Assembly: GCA_964030475.1 (NCBI GenBank)
Contig: CAXIPT010000005.1
Span: 310,001-374,000 of the forward strand
Direction of reading: 5' to 3'
Source: Tethya wilhelma
Lineage: Eukaryota > Porifera > Demospongiae > Tethyida > Tethyidae
Length of the DNA stretch: 64,000 bases
Shown here: positions 1 to 13,291 of the stretch, in pieces
How the letters are laid out: each line of letters begins with the position of its first letter
How positions within the stretch are numbered: the first letter of the stretch is position 1
Program-made: the position numbers and the translations under genes
The notes under the pieces: generated by a model
What the model was told of the DNA's origin: nothing
The model's database searches: none
Seen by the model: the letters and a program-made list of their open reading frames with translations, nothing else

Positions 1-235
1 CACTTGGTTCACCATCTCCCACATCATTGGACGCCATCACTCGAATAGTGTACACATCGCAAGGTGAACCATCTTTACTCACAGTGAACAAAATTAAAAT
101 AAGTTTTTTTAAGATGTTCTTCGGTGATCATTGTCTGGGTTAGACTGCTAGTGATGGTGAGTGTGTACTCCTGTTCCACCACACCTGTCCACTGTTTAGC
201 TACCACCACCCAATACACATTGACAGTTCCAATAC
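1..235 (-). pseudogene. Relic FN3-1 exon of a subfamily I receptor
   Basis: Read on the minus strand, pieces align with the first FN3 exon of the family: GTVNVYWVVVAKQWTG, then QEYTLTIT, then GSPCDVYTIRVMASNDVG. These correspond to HTVNVSW, FNLTVV and CDVYRFQVTAINGAG in gene A. At least one frame change separates the pieces and the window edge cuts the 3' end. The fragment lies in the opposite orientation to the FN3-2 exon that follows at 442, so the copy was rearranged. A second copy of this arrangement starts near 10371. Confidence 0.6.
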
Positions 236-1148
236 CACACAACATCTGTTACTAGTAGTCTACTCCATTTGCACGTGACACATGTACATTGAGTATGCAG
301 TACTCAAACATGCAAGGTTATGTTTCAGAATATAGTGTGAGTATACATAATTATGTCATTGTATGACAGGTGTGTGACCATAACAATGTTATAATCTGAA
401 TGTTTTGTCTTCCCTATATCTCTCTTACATGTCATGTGCAGTCAGCCTCCTCGTGCCTGGACTACCCTATCACCAGCTACACTGTTGTCCTCAATGGTGG
501 ACCGGAGGGTATACAGTCACCCATTGTGAAGACAATAGCTCCAAATGAAATGGAAAACAAAACTCTAAAGATTGTCTTTGACTCAATGATTGATGGAATC
601 GATGAAGATGCTTTGTATTCATATCAAGTTGTTGTAAGCAATTCAGTTGGGAATGAAACTACAGAAGAGAAACAGTTGTGTGAGTTCATTTAAGCAACAT
701 AATCCATAGATAAAATTAACACCAAGAGTATTTACTCTTGGTATTAATTTTATCCATGCATGGATTAGTTGTTGTTTAAATGAACTCACACAACAATGTT
801 ATCAAAGATTTGTAATCATAATAATCTTAATCTCCATGGTGATCAAATAGGGTGCAGATACTACTGATGTACAACGAGTGTCTGTTGAACTTGACAACCA
901 AGTGCATGATAACCATGTATGAACTCACACTCTACAACAAAGGTCTCTTCGTCATTATCACCATCATCACTGGTGGCTTCTCTGGTTGTTCTCGTGAGTG
1001 GTGTGGAACAAGTGGAGAACATTAGTCGAACATTCTATCGAAACTGAACTTGTATTACAAGGAGTTGTGAATGAGAGTGAAATGGAGTTCTGTTATCACC
1101 TTGTATTCGATTATGACATTGAGGATGATAACAGCACTGGGTAATTAG

Positions 1149-3183
1149 TAGCCTCGATCCCAGGCCCCTCCCTTTAGCTTTTTTTGCAAAAAAGCACAGC
1201 AGAGGGCCTGGTCGCCAATCTCACGTGAGTGACGCAAAGGATAGACGTCGGTAGACAGGTAAAAAATTGCGCCCACGCAAAAATTCATGGTGACGTTGCG
1301 AGCGCTCACGTGTAATAGCTTTGTATGACTTTTACTCAAGATTTTTGCAGCAGAAAATACAGCCAGCAGAACAAAGACCAGGTATATTTCTCTAATATTA
1401 CTTGTATTAGCTGAATTCATAGTCTACGGATAAAAAAGTAACTCAAAAGCCTAGGCAAGAGGCCTTGAGGCTTGTAGCCATCGTGACAGCCCAAGCACGT
1501 TTTACTAGCCTATAAAATTGAACTACTGCTAAATACAACAAGCCTCCTAGTTAACTACTTTCTTTTTTCACTTACCTGACCCTCCTATCTCGATCTCACA
1601 GACTGTAAAATTCTTTTGAAAGCTGTTGGCAAAAACCTGGGAAAGAGCGCGCTCTCAACCATACGTTCACGGCTGTTTCAACGCGCAACTTAGTTCTTCA
1701 ATTAGAACATTACGGTATGCCTAATTAATATTCATAGCACTTAGCAACGCAAACTAATTACCACATCAAGTGGTTGCTATATATACTTTGGGCATTCTAG
1801 CTCCTTATACAGTCAAAAACTGTTCTAAACATAGCATACAGCTCCCCTACAGTACAATAAGCGCTTGCACGCAGCAGCTCCGTGTGTATGAAAACACTGA
1901 GCATGCTGTACAACTACACGGGTTGAACTCAATGGATTTGAAAGCACCTCCTAACTTGTATTTTCCTGTGGCTCCAACAGTTTTCTAGGACATAAGATCA
2001 ACTTTCATGGACAACATCAATGTGGATAAACACATAGAAAGGGTAAAAACCATTCCACTATTTTTTTTTCACAGAATTATAAGTATACAAAAAAACGTGA
2101 ATATTTACAGTGAAAGTGTTTGTACTATGGTACTGCAACCTATTCTTGATGGCACCACAGGATGGAAACACCATGTACAGAGAGAGAAGAACTTCTGTAC
2201 AACATTTGGTATGAGTTAGAACCATAGAGGTGAAGATTCAGCTTGACATACAATCCTTTCTGAAATGAGGATCCGACGCGCGAGTATTTACACTCATTAG
2301 ACTTCACTGAAGTATAAAGTTGTGCCTATGAATCCTTCCCTGTTGAGTGATAGATTTAATAGTGTGCTAGACTGGTTAAATAAGTGAAAAAGAACAAAAT
2401 GAGTGGGTACTTTAACATAAAAATTAATGTGACGAATAAATTTGCATAATGAGTTTTGTATACTGTATATTAAATACCAATTGATTCTTTTGAAAGTTTC
2501 AAACATAGTAACAGGTAAATCACGAATTTGTAAGTTGATAAACACTCACATATCCATTCTATGTGTGCTATAAGCCCAAACAAGCTCATTCAAACAAGTA
2601 CTGCTGTATTACAGCAAATCTTACTACATTGTATCATAAGTAACTAATTATGCATGAAATTCACCCCATCCAAAAGCCATTTTAAGAAAATAGTGGAAAC
2701 ACAAAGGATAGCTTACTGTAAACTTCAGTCCAAGTAGAAGTGAAAAAATGATCCAGTTTCTTTGGGAAAACTGTGCCTTTTGAATCACTCTTTCCCAAAG
2801 AGAGGGGGTCCAAAGAAGGTTGGTTCATTCCTTGGACTGTATCTCAGCTCCCATAAGTGCTATGAAGCTCAAACAAAGACGAAAAGCTTCAGCAAAGACA
2901 AGCGTTTTCAGCCATGTTTACTGCTTCCACGTGTTTTTAACGGTATTCATAGGGCGCACGTGTAAAGCTAAGCAAGCTGTTGCTATGGGCCAGCAGGATG
3001 CGTTGCTACGTGGATTTCAATTTTTCGCGTACGGAACTAAGTTGCACAAGAACCATACGGTATGAAACACCCGTGCGTTGTAATCGCCAATGACGTATGT
3101 CACGTGAGATTGGCGACCAGGCTCCCCCCTTTCGAATTTCCTTTCCGTACTATCTGAGAGGGGGGAGCCTGGGAACGAGGCTA
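1149..3183. mobile_element. MULE-like non-autonomous DNA element, 9-bp TSD
   Basis: Ends are inverted: the left starts TAGCCTCGATCCCAGGC and the right ends CCTGGGAACGAGGCTA. The flanks carry an exact 9-bp duplication GGTAATTAG at 1140-1148 and 3184-3192, and the paralogous copy at 19081-19165 shows the uninterrupted site (one base different). A 9-bp duplication is typical of Mutator-like elements. No transposase was recognised in the 2035-bp interior, which holds only short open frames without known motifs. It interrupts the Cys-module exon of pseudogene 0. Confidence 0.8.
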
Positions 3184-3491
3184 GGTAATTAGCACTGCCT
3201 GGTACTTTGAGAGGCAACAACAGCAGTATGGACTGCCCTGAAGTGCAGTTGAACAATACTGGTTTGTTGAATACATAGACTGTGTGTACTTAATTCTGCA
3301 TCAATAGTTTGTATTCATCTCAATGCACTAAAATATGACTCTAAATGACTTTGTTCATGATTTCAGAATGATCTACAGATATGCAATTATGTCATTTGAT
3401 TGCATCTACCCTGTTCTAGATATGTTTACATGTACATGTGTTACTGACTTCGTCAAAATTTGTTTGTTCTTGCAGAGTCTCTAGGAAGGTC

Positions 3492-4221
3492 TGTCACTGG
3501 AATTTTGGTCCTGATAATTTTGGTCCCCCGGACCAAAATTTGCATGAAATATTTGGTCCAGGACCATTATTTTCAGTAATTTCCATGAAAATTTTGGTCC
3601 CCCCCTGATAAATTTGGTCCGGATTTTTGATCAAATAAAATGGTCCAGGATCGAAAATTTTACATGACATAATGCCAAGTGTTTTGGCCCCTACATAACT
3701 ATAGTTTCAATCATTGCAGTGCAGTAGTAGCATTGTTTCTCTCAACAGCTGAGCAATGACATTGTTATATACATACAAACTTGATAATCAGTTGAGATGC
3801 AAAAGATAATAATTATTGTAGTGACAAGAATAAATTAAGTAATTTGTATTGACAAAAATAAATTAAATAATTATTGCTGAGCACAACAATTGCAATCCCA
3901 TACTTTACGATTTCTTTTATAGCGATTTCTTCTATAGCCTCGCTTCGCTCGGAATTAGGACGCCCGGTCGTGCCCGGTACACGGGACTCTAGCTCCTCGT
4001 GCTAGCTAGCTCAGCAAGGCTCTGGTAGTTTTTCGAGTAAAAGACTGTTTCTAGAGCCTAGGCAAGTTTATTTTATAAGAGTGAATGGATGTTCAACCTT
4101 TTAGCAAGCTACTTTTCGGTGACTTTCTTCCCGGACCGCAATTTTTAAGGGGGGACCAAATTTATTGCAAATTTTGGTCCACCCGGACCGAAATTTTTGC
4201 CGGACCAAAATTTTCTTGACA
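3492..4221. mobile_element. TGTCA...TGACA element with 4-bp TSD (Ginger-like?)
   Basis: The 730-bp insertion begins TGTCACTGGAATTTTGGTCC and ends with the inverted match CCAAAATTTTCTTGACA. It is flanked by GGTC at 3488-3491 and 4222-4225. The empty site is seen in the paralogue at 19406-19430. The interior carries several GGACCAAAATTT-type repeats near both ends and no recognisable protein. TGT-starting termini with a 4-bp duplication are described for Ginger elements. Because TGT also follows the duplicated site, an 8-bp duplication (AGGTCTGT) cannot be excluded from this copy alone. Confidence 0.75.
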
Positions 4222-5189
4222 GGTCTGTTCCCATGGTGGTCATCATCAGTGCTTCTGTTAGTACCTTCATTGTCACCACCATCATATTGATCAGCATTAT
4301 AGCCACTGTCTTTGCCATCACAGTGTCCCTAAGAAAGAAGAAGAAACATATAAGAGACCATCAGCACTAGAAAGAAGAAGAAAGGTATAAGAGACCATCA
4401 GCACTAGATTGTTGTCACATTGAATCAATGATCATGACTAGAGTGAGCTGTGTCATTGTTTTATACACACATAACTTTGTAGGGTCCTCATCAAACAGGG
4501 TTACCATGAGACAGAAAAACGGCAATGTTTACCTGTAAGAAAATGTCTGATAATAAAAGTATAGCAGCTTCTACTAATACCATTTGCATTATGTGTTGTC
4601 ATGATGTACTGTATATCATGGATTTCCTTACAGTGAGAGATCTAAAGAGATTCAGGGGATTCCATTTGACAAAGAGTCGTCCTCCATATTTGAAAGTCTC
4701 TCCAAAGGTACCCACAACTCCACAGGATATCATAACAACAGCCAGCAATCAGGAAAGCAGGTACACATTTATACTCAGTTACGTATAATGAATGTTCTCG
4801 GTTTTGTTGACTGCCTGTTCGTTGGTTTTGATAGCATGGTATCAATTTTCATTGCATTATAGCTGCACAAACTATAGCAGTTTACAAACACTCAAGGACA
4901 CTCCTTATAACTGCTGTACATTGTTTACCTTAGGCCTCAACAAGGGAGGATCCACTCTATAGCCGGCTACATAGTGGAGACTCATCACTAATATCTGGTG
5001 GTCACTTCTCCATTGGTACTCCTCCCAGTGAGATGACTGATGCAACATATGCGCATCTCAATCAGGTGATCTCTCTTAGCTATAATATTATACCATGACT
5101 AAGGATACTAAATTTTGTGGGGAGAAAGTCGAGTTTGTAAAAATTAAGCTTTGCAATCACTGAAATTCATCTTGTGTTGTAATGTCAAC

Positions 5190-5415
<226 letters not shown>

Positions 5416-5627
5416 AGACTCCAGATTATGCTTTCTTAAGAGAGTGGAAGAGTGCCACAAGCTATTGACTTAGAGATCAAAGAACAGCAACCTGTTTACT
5501 GTGAAATTAATGACTTGAAAAAAAGCAACTCACATTAATTAGCTAAATTAATTTTTCCTTGGTATTCCATGCAGTATAAACTACAATTAAAATAAATTAA
5601 TATAAATACGCTAGACCAAGAGTGTAT

Positions 5628-5877
5628 TAAGGAGAGTACGCAACTACATACATGAAGTATTGCACACACGTTTTGACTGAATGACATCACAAACCTTGTA
5701 AGTTAAGTGGGTGTCAAATGTGAATATAATCAAACTTGCTAGCTGGTATACACGCCTGTCTTTGCTTCAATGATATTCACATTTGACACTCACTTAACTT
5801 AACTTACAAGGATTGTGATGTCATTCAGTCAAAACGTGTGTGCAATACTTTATGTATGTAGTTGCGTACTCTCCTTA
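5628..5877. mobile_element. Foldback MITE just upstream of gene A
   Basis: Two arms of about 100 bp face each other. The left arm runs from GGAGAGTACGCAACTACATA through CACACACGTTTTGACTGAAT, and the right arm is its inverted copy ending ATGTAGTTGCGTACTCTCC. The loop is about 40 bp. It ends about 22 bp before the ATG of gene A, so it has displaced or replaced the promoter-proximal sequence seen in genes B and D. Confidence 0.85.
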
Positions 5878-5898
5878 TATGTGTAAGAGAAAGAAACA

Positions 5899-7915
5899 AT
5901 GTTGATCCAGAGTTTGTTCTATTTACTTTTCTTGTTCAACTTGATTGAAGTTGGAGCTACAGGTAAACTACTTTGATACTATCATGATATAATATATATC
6001 TAGCATACATCATGATGTTGAATTCTACGTCTAGCGGAACCATCCTTCTCATTCCTGGTAGAGCATGGAGCAGAAGATATTAACGTATTTGCTCCAATTG
6101 GCACCACTGTAATTCTCAACTGCACTGCTAGGAGCATTTCATTAAGTTGGGTAGTGCATGTAAACGGGACAGGACCGTTTATAATAATATCTGGACTTGA
6201 ACTGAGTCATCTAGGAATAGCAGGGGAGACATCAGACCTTGATGGAGGAGTGAAATCTTCATTGTTGAGAGTTAATGCTAGTGAGATGAATAATGAAACT
6301 GAAGTAGTCTGTCAATTAACTCCACCAGCTGCTTCACCACTAAATAGCAACAGAATCACAATTGTTGTATTTGGTAAGTTTATTATCAGCTGAAAATCAT
6401 CATTGAACAAAATTAATGTCTGTGCATAGATGCCCCTTCACCACCCAGTGATGTCGTGGTAACTGACATTTCTGAACACACAGTCAATGTGTCATGGTCT
6501 TCAGAAACAATCTCTGGAGTTGATGTCCAATTCAACTTAACAGTGGTCAATTTAAATACCTCAGAAGAACTGATATTTCAGCCAAACAACACCAACTACA
6601 TCTTTACTCCATCACCCCCCAAATTTGAACCATGTGATGTTTACCGTTTCCAGGTGACAGCAATCAATGGAGCAGGCAGTAGTGAACCCAGTGAGGCTGT
6701 AGTGTCCATGTTGCCTTCTCTACCTGACATTTCTCCTGTTAGCGAATCATTGGGCCACGTGGTAGAGAAGAAAGATGGAGAAATCTCACTAACAATCACT
6801 TCAATGGTATGAATATAAACTGAAATAAGTGTATGAATGATTGTTATAATTGTTGTTTGTAAAGTTTGCAGGATCCTGTCGTGATTATAAAGTAACTAAT
6901 TATGCAGTAGTACTGAGGCTACAAGAAGAAATCATGACCTTCCCAATAATTCTGGATCCCACTGGAGAAAGACTAGAGGTCACACTTGGACCTTCAGATG
7001 GTCTGAGAGAGAACACTCAGTACACATATCACATCACAGCAGAAAATAGAATTGATGTCGTAACTTCATCTCCAGAAAACTTATGTAAGTTAATTGAAAA
7101 TCATGTATTAAAGTAACTATTATCTTTTCAAACAGACACCAGTGATCTCAGAGGAATCGGTGCTAAAGAGGGATCAGAAAATAACTCCTTAATTATTGAA
7201 TGTCTATTCATCAATGGCAGTGATGCTCTTGGCTGCTTGATACTTCTAATCAGTTCTGATAACCAAGCTAGGAACATTTCAAGACGTTTTTATCGTAACA
7301 ACTTTGAACTAGTTCTTGAAGGAGTATTGAATGTAAGTGAAGATCTCTCTTGCTACCATAGTGTGTTGGGATTTGATGTGGAGGCAGACAACAGCATCAG
7401 TGAGCTGAGTCTACCAGGAGAGCTGAACATTACAACCAGCAGTAAATGCTCACCACAAATTAATGGAGATGATAGAAGTACAGGTGTGTGTTAGTGAAGT
7501 GTGGTTTGATTAGTATCAATACTTAATGTAAAGGTGATACCATTACCACTGTGTCTGTACCTCCTGAAGGTACATCCCTGGTTGGAGCAGTCATTGGTGG
7601 AGTACTTGCTGCAATTGCTCTAGTTGTGGTGATTGCTATAGGATTCATCATCATATTGTTTTATCCTAGAGGTATGTTAAGTACATGTAGTCTTTCTAGG
7701 GTTGTATGTTATTGTGAGTACCTCTATCTGCATTTTAGTCTTCTTGATATAAAATTTATCCTTACTGCGGATTATTTTCAGATCGTGAATTTAAAAACAC
7801 TGCAAATCCAGCCTATGATGTAACTATCCCAGTACATCATAAAATGCAATCAACTGAATCGGCTGATACTGAAGAACATGTTTATGACGAAGTTAATGAC
7901 ATTAAACTTCAGTGA
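5899..7915 (+). CDS. Gene A: Ig-FN3-FN3-Cys-module receptor, short NPAY tail
   Basis: Seven exons: 5899-5962, 6035-6373, 6430-6806, 6865-7084, 7136-7483, 7534-7671 and 7782-7915. All are GT-AG with consistent phases and give 539 aa. Residues 1-21 are a signal peptide (MLIQSLFYLLFLFNLIEVGA). The Ig domain spans about 22-134 with C51, W60 and C114. Two FN3 domains span about 135-333. The Cys module spans about 334-449 (CLFINGSDALGC, FDVEADNS). A Gly-rich membrane span lies at about 463-490, followed by a 44-residue tail with NPAY (Y507) and EEHVYDEV (Y530). NPxY is a PTB/endocytosis motif, and acidic YDEV resembles an SH2 target. Many N-glycosylation sequons are present. It is probably a surface recognition receptor; the ligand is unknown. 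Its ectodomain is nearly identical to that of gene F. Confidence 0.88.
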
Positions 7916-8837
7916 TATCATAAGTTAACATGGTCGCATTTTACATTTTATGGAGTGTCATGTAGCTACTAGTAGTAATTCTGTGGTCAGTAGAAGAGTA
8001 ATTATGACTAAATGATATGCCTGGGTACCGGGTATTATAAAGATCACAATAATCAAACTCCAGGACCTATTTCTTTTCTACTTATTCTTGTCTGGTAACG
8101 AACGTCAAGTACAAAAATCCGTGTGAGTTTCAAAAGACAGGGGATCAGTATAAACTGTACAAGAAGTTTTATGTAAGTATTGCTTGCAGCATAGATATTG
8201 TAGGGTCCTACATTATCATACGTACGGTAGTACGTATAGTAGGAATGGGCCGACTGTCCCATAGACACAATACAAAATGTTGGTCACTATAAAAATCTAG
8301 CCAAACAAAATTAGGCCTTCAAAGTTGCTGAAAAGCTCTCACTGAAAGAATACCAACTGCATGCAAGGCCTAAAACTCACAAAAACTTTCCTCAGCACTC
8401 GTAGAGAGCGCTAGTGGGAAGCCACCATAGTGCCATTTTTGTTCCGCTAACGTACGTACTTACTTTTACTTACTTACTTACTTCCTAACTGACTTACTTG
8501 AAAAGGATTTCCAGAGAACCAGAATGTGTTGAGCCAACTTTGACAGCACAAAGTAAGTTCTTTTAATGGGTACTACATTCCTTGATACTCGTTTTCATCT
8601 TAAATAGGCCTAAACAAAAACTAGAAAGGTTTTAAACTTAGTGTATAAATTCATGTACTACAATGCAGCCATCTTTGGAGGTAAAGTTCAAAGGTCATTA
8701 TCCACGTGGCATTATTATGCGCATGCGCATTAGCCTCCTCCAGCATAAATTGCATAATGCAGTGCAAGCTTTTTGTAGGGACTAACCAGTCTCTGATAGT
8801 CTCCACACTGTAGTGTTGAAAAAAGTGAATGAACAAG
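7916..8837. repeat. Gene A 3' flank, then a dispersed repeat
   Basis: The first 100 bp resemble the 3' flanks after 22056 and near 29420. From about 8220 the sequence is repeated in inverted orientation at about 42870-43690, including the stretch around CGTACGGTAGTACGTATAG and the GCGCATGCGCATTAGCCTCC block. The two copies differ by small indels. No convincing gene was found. Short open frames on the minus strand (about 60 aa) are repeat-derived, because both copies carry them. Confidence 0.7.
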
Positions 8838-9239
8838 TAGTAAAAATTTCAAAAAAATAAGTAGTGTAGGAATGGGCAATGCGGTAAAAAGTATTGGAAC
8901 AAGGCATGTCTCAATTTCGGCACATGACTACTTCATTTTTTATAGCCAATTTTTGCCCCATAGTCCAGTTTAATTACCTATCTGCTATAGTTTGCTCCAC
9001 TGCTTAGTCGACTTATTAGTATAGGAATTTGAACCATGCAATGCAATAATAAGCTATGGTATACTGTTGTTACAGTACAGATCATTGTATAAATTACAAC
9101 ACTGAGGATCCATATGAAGGATCAAGAATAAAAATGAAAAATGAAGTAGTCATGTGCCGAAATTGAGACATGCCTTGTTCCAATACTTTTTACCGCACTG
9201 CCCATTCCTACACTACTTATTTTTTTGAAATTTTTACTA
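8838..9239. mobile_element. Foldback MITE, arms about 105 bp
   Basis: The left arm starts at TAGTAAAAATTTCAAAAAAA and contains AGTATTGGAACAAGGCATGT and TTTCGGCACATGACTACTTC. The right arm (about 9130-9239) is its inverted copy. A second copy is at 42453-42862 and is joined to the same neighbouring repeat, so the two probably move or duplicate together. Confidence 0.85.
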
Positions 9240-9318
9240 TCTATATATATGCTTGCAGTCACAGATTGTAAATCAATCATTCTTATAATATATCCTTATA
9301 TTTGAAGTTAGTTCAAAC

Positions 9319-9359
9319 ATAGATAATATAACAGGGCTACCCCTGTTATATTATCTATG
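9319..9359. repeat. Short near-perfect palindrome
   Basis: CATAGATAATATAACAGGG is followed by CTA and then the inverted copy. The 41-bp hairpin looks like a minimal foldback remnant. Confidence 0.8.
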
Positions 9360-9440
9360 GTTCAAACAATGTTGTATCATTTGCTGCTATATATAAAGGA
9401 ACAGCTAGATGCCAGCTAGGGGATGTCTGATATAGAAAGT

Positions 9441-9511
9441 AGTCTGGGCACCAGACCCTTCTTGTTAGGTTTTAGGGGGGTGGGGAAAGGAAGGGTCTGG
9501 TGCCCAGACTA
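9441..9511. mobile_element. Short TAGTCTGG foldback
   Basis: It begins TAGTCTGGGCACCAGACCC and ends GGGTCTGGTGCCCAGACTA, with a GTTTTAGGGGGGTGGGGAAA core. It is an end-to-end version of the larger element at 10761-11551. I saw no clear target duplication. Confidence 0.7.
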
Positions 9512-9715
9512 TAACAGCATGGTATCCATGGCCCGGCAACAGATTTGTAGATTATAATTATACCAAACTTGAGCATGCATAAAAGAATTGACCTGATGGC
9601 CCTGCTATGTTTTTTGGAGTAGATATGGAGTCAAATGGTAGAAATGGAACACTCCCTACTGGTATACTAAGGTATGCTCCTAACTTAGTTGTTAACCAAT
9701 TTGTAACAAGCCATA

Positions 9716-10096
9716 TACCGTATAGCGGGAAATTTCCGTGGGGTGCAAATTTTCGTTATTTTCGTGACTAACCCCTGAGTCACGAAATTTTCCCTCCCGC
9801 GAAAATTTTTTCTGAGGTCAAAGGTCATGATACTCGCCACGCGCACGCTGTCAAAGACTTCAGTTCTCTGTTTCTTGCCCGTCTTTTCAAGAAGTTTGCA
9901 GTCTAAATAGCTAGTATCTAGCTAGAATAGTATTCTACATGTATACCAAAGCAGATAAACTGTCACAAGACCTTCAAGCGCTGTAAGTTGGAGATATTTG
10001 AGTCACGAAAATTAAAACCACGAATATTTTCTTCTGAAGCGCGGTCTAGGCTTTTCACGAAAATTTACACCCCCGAAAATTTCCCGCTATACGGTA
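9716..10096. mobile_element. MITE with CCGTATAGCGGGAAATTT ends
   Basis: The left end is TACCGTATAGCGGGAAATTT and the right end AAATTTCCCGCTATACGGTA. TA at both edges may be part of a TA target duplication. The interior has further CGAAAATTTT inverted pieces and no gene. Confidence 0.8.
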
Positions 10097-10370
10097 GTTA
10101 ATAGACTCTCATGCTTCTCAGACAACGAAAAAAATGCTAGTTTGAAATACCTTTTCCTTGTAACTAAACAGATAGACCACTCAAAGTCACTTTCAGGGAT
10201 CTACTACTGGCTCAGTACTTGCATGTGTGTATTACATACCATGAAGGATACTATGACTAAGTATTACAGTTCCTTCCAAGCTCTTGGGCCCTGAACAGAG
10301 TGAGGCAAGGAATCAGTGCATGATTGCATGTCAACACATGTTGAGGCAGTGATGGCAATATGATTTCAAC
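10097..10370. other. No gene seen
   Basis: AT-rich sequence without repeats, motifs or open frames that I can support. Confidence 0.5.
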
Positions 10371-10630
10371 CTTGTCACTAGGTTCACTATCTCCCACATC
10401 ATTGGATGCTACCACTCAAAAAGTGTAGACATCACAATTAAGGTGAACCATCTTGGCTCAAACTGAACAAATAGTAAGTTTCTTTAAGATGTTCTTCAGT
10501 GATCGTTGTCAATGTCTCCATGGGTTAGACTGCTAGTGATGGTGAGTGTGTTCTCCAGTTCCACCACACCTGTTCACACTGTTTAGCTACCACTCATGAC
10601 ACATTAATAACGGTTCCAATACCATGCAAC
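10371..10630 (-). pseudogene. Second inverted FN3-1 relic
   Basis: Nearly the same sequence as 1-235, including the reverse-complement of CDVYT..VASNDVGD and the TLTITSSL stretch, with extra small indels. It is the 5' part of duplicated pseudogene 0' and is followed by several nested insertions before the next exon at 18392. Confidence 0.55.
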
Positions 10631-10710
10631 TAGCCTCATTCCCAGGCTCCTCCTTCACGAATATTAAAGAAAATATCCGCGAAGGAGGAGCCTGGGAATG
10701 AATGAGGCTA
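10631..10710. mobile_element. 80-bp TAGCCTC foldback
   Basis: It starts TAGCCTCATTCCCAGGCTCC and ends GGAGCCTGGGAATGAATGAG plus GCTA. It has the same ends as the 1149-3183 element and sits inside the duplicated pseudogene flank, where the copy near 237 lacks it. Confidence 0.75.
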
Positions 10711-10760
10711 CCCAACATCTGTTAATAGTAGTCTACTCCATTTGTTACACATATACATTG

Positions 10761-11551
<791 letters not shown>

Positions 11552-11949
11552 TGTACATTGTGTTTTGATACAAACGATATGTTTCAGACTTGATATGTAG
11601 CATGAGTATACATGACATTGTATCATAGCCTGCATAGGCACGGGTTTCGTAACGTTTCGCTTCGCCTACGTATCAATTCGCGCGATCGCCTACATACCGG
11701 AAGTGACACAATTACGTAATGTAGGTGCACCGGTGATGCAAAGACAGTTCCAAGAACTTACTTCTTTCAGGCTTTTGGTAGCTTATTGCTGGCTTATTGC
11801 AAAGCTTCAAGCTTACCTGCAGTATCAGAGTAAGGCTGTGGAGAAGCTTCTTCTTTTTCTTTTTTGCCTCCACTAAAGGAGAGTTGCCCAACAATAGTGT
11901 GTAACACTAAAAGAGGGTGTGGCCTGGTACGAGGCTAAAGATGAGTTCG
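11552..11949. other. No gene seen; pseudogene flank
   Basis: The first 80 bp (to about 11630) continue the flank homologous to 300-365. After that there is unmatched sequence with a CG-richer patch near 11650-11700. No supported gene. Confidence 0.45.
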
Positions 11950-12480
11950 GAGATAGAGTAGATCAGGGCACGTGATATGCCTAGAGTCACGAGAGAGGGT
12001 GGGGCTGCACTTATCAGCGAGCAACGTTTAGCTTCAAGTGCGGGGCAGGAGGTGATGAAATGTTTCGCATCCTCCACAGGGGCTAGACAAAGCTTACAGC
12101 TGGGGTCGCCAGGCCTGCCAAAGCGGGAGCGACATCTGAATCTTGAGCAGTCGACTTCTAGCCCACTGCAACCTAGCCTCGTTCCCAGGCCTGGGGACGA
12201 GGCTAACTACAACCATAGATACTATGCTGCAACCTAATAGGAGGCGGAGTCTGAAGTTGGCTTTCTTAGACTACTGTAACACTCCAGAGTTGGGAGACCC
12301 TTCCTGGGACTAGTTCACAGTCAAAGATTCTATATTCATAGCAGTCATCCAGAAAGCTTAAGTAGGATTCGATGAGCAGTTGCTTCTTAGTGACATGTTT
12401 CCACACAGAGGGTTTAGGAGGAGAATCAAGCAGCTGGCGAGTGGCGGATGTATATATACTATACTAGGAAAATGCATGAC
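11950..12480 (-). mobile_element. LINE 3' fragment with zinc knuckle
   Basis: On the minus strand an open stretch reads CKLCLAPVEDAKHFITSCPA, a C-x2-C-x8-H-x4-C pattern typical of the C-terminal zinc knuckle in non-LTR retrotransposon polyproteins. It is preceded by residues such as KKQLLIESYLSFLDDCYEY. A 32-bp foldback at 12174-12205 is inserted in it. There is no RT core, so this is a truncated relic. Confidence 0.6.
12174..12205. mobile_element. Minimal 32-bp TAGCCTCG foldback
   Basis: TAGCCTCGTTCCCAGG is joined directly to its near-inverse CCTGGGGACGAGGCTA. The flanks are ACTGCAACC (12165-12173) and ACTACAACC (12206-12214), a 9-bp duplication with one mismatch. It is essentially two element ends and nothing else. 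Confidence 0.7.
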
Positions 12481-12487
12481 ATTGATA

Positions 12488-13291
12488 GGGGCGAGCCTGA
12501 GCGACATTATGACTTATAATACAGTATGTATTTCATGTGTCTTAAAGACTTAGGCTATACTGCATGCATGGTATCTGTCAACAGCATTGCAGTTTGCACA
12601 ACAGTTATACATCTAAACTGACCACCCCCACCATAATGCTTATAGTGTTTGTTTTTAAGCACGGGGTGCATAGCCTGAGATATGTATCTTTTTCTTTGTT
12701 CAACATTGGTATGGACGGAGCAAGTGCTATAGAGTTGATCCTACGTCATAGCCTCTCATGGTAACATGATGACTCCAGACCTGTAACCGGTGTGTTTTCA
12801 TGAGCAACCATGCAGTGGTACATATAAAACGGTTCATGCAACCTTCAGAGTGACTGTGTGAGTTTTCTGATTAATTTATCAGTGGTAGAGTCTAGGCATA
12901 TCTTGCCATTAAACATAATACTTTCAAAGTTAATAGCTAGGCAAACTGAGGCTAACTGATGCTCATTTTGGCAATCAGTATTCATAGCGCTCCACTGAAT
13001 GAAGCAAACGTCTCTACTATGACTATATTCATATATCCACAGGTTGAGCATAAATAAAACTTACAAAACGCTGAGTAGCAGCTATATAGCAGTAGATCAT
13101 TTCACTCTGCTTTCAGCATACTTGAACACTCTGGCAAACACTCAATCAGCGCTGCCACGTGGATGATCACGTGCACATAGGCTAAGCTGAAGGTCAAAGT
13201 CCTTGATTATCGAGCATACGACGACGACGACGACGAAAAAAACAGAAGAGCCGACCTACTCACAAATGTGGGGCTCGCTCAGGCTCGCCCC
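12488..13291. mobile_element. GGGCGAGCC-ended element
   Basis: The left end is GGGGCGAGCCTGAGCGA and the right end TCGCTCAGGCTCGCCCC, 804 bp in total. The flanking bases are A and A. The same ends occur at 27367-27974 and, with CGG for CTG, at 48727-50282, where a Helitron-type gene lies between them. No protein was recognised here. A short GAC repeat lies at 13217-13236. Confidence 0.55.

Larger units (their letters stand above)
442..5065 (+). pseudogene. Decayed subfamily I receptor gene (copy '0')
   Basis: Recognisable exons, in order, are FN3-2 (442-679, phase 0 to 1, starts SASSCLDY, fully open), the Cys module (about 856-1148 continuing at 3184-3265), the membrane exon (3485-3491 plus 4222-about 4370, with VPMVVIISASVSTFIVTT), and two tail exons (4634-4760 and 4934-5065). 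The Cys-module exon has a frame break near 922 and a stop after FYRN, and a 2.0-kb element is inserted in it at 1149-3183. The membrane exon is split by a 730-bp element at 3492-4221. The tail exons remain open and phase-matched to gene F exons 8 and 9; they encode DPLYSRL and ATYAHLNQ, both YxxL motifs. No terminal exon was found after the CA repeat. The gene is inactive through insertions, although the tail exons still look coding. Confidence 0.75.

Noticed and set aside
1770..2219. Two 70-residue frames inside the MULE-like element
   Set aside because: No transposase motif, and they lack splice or codon support.
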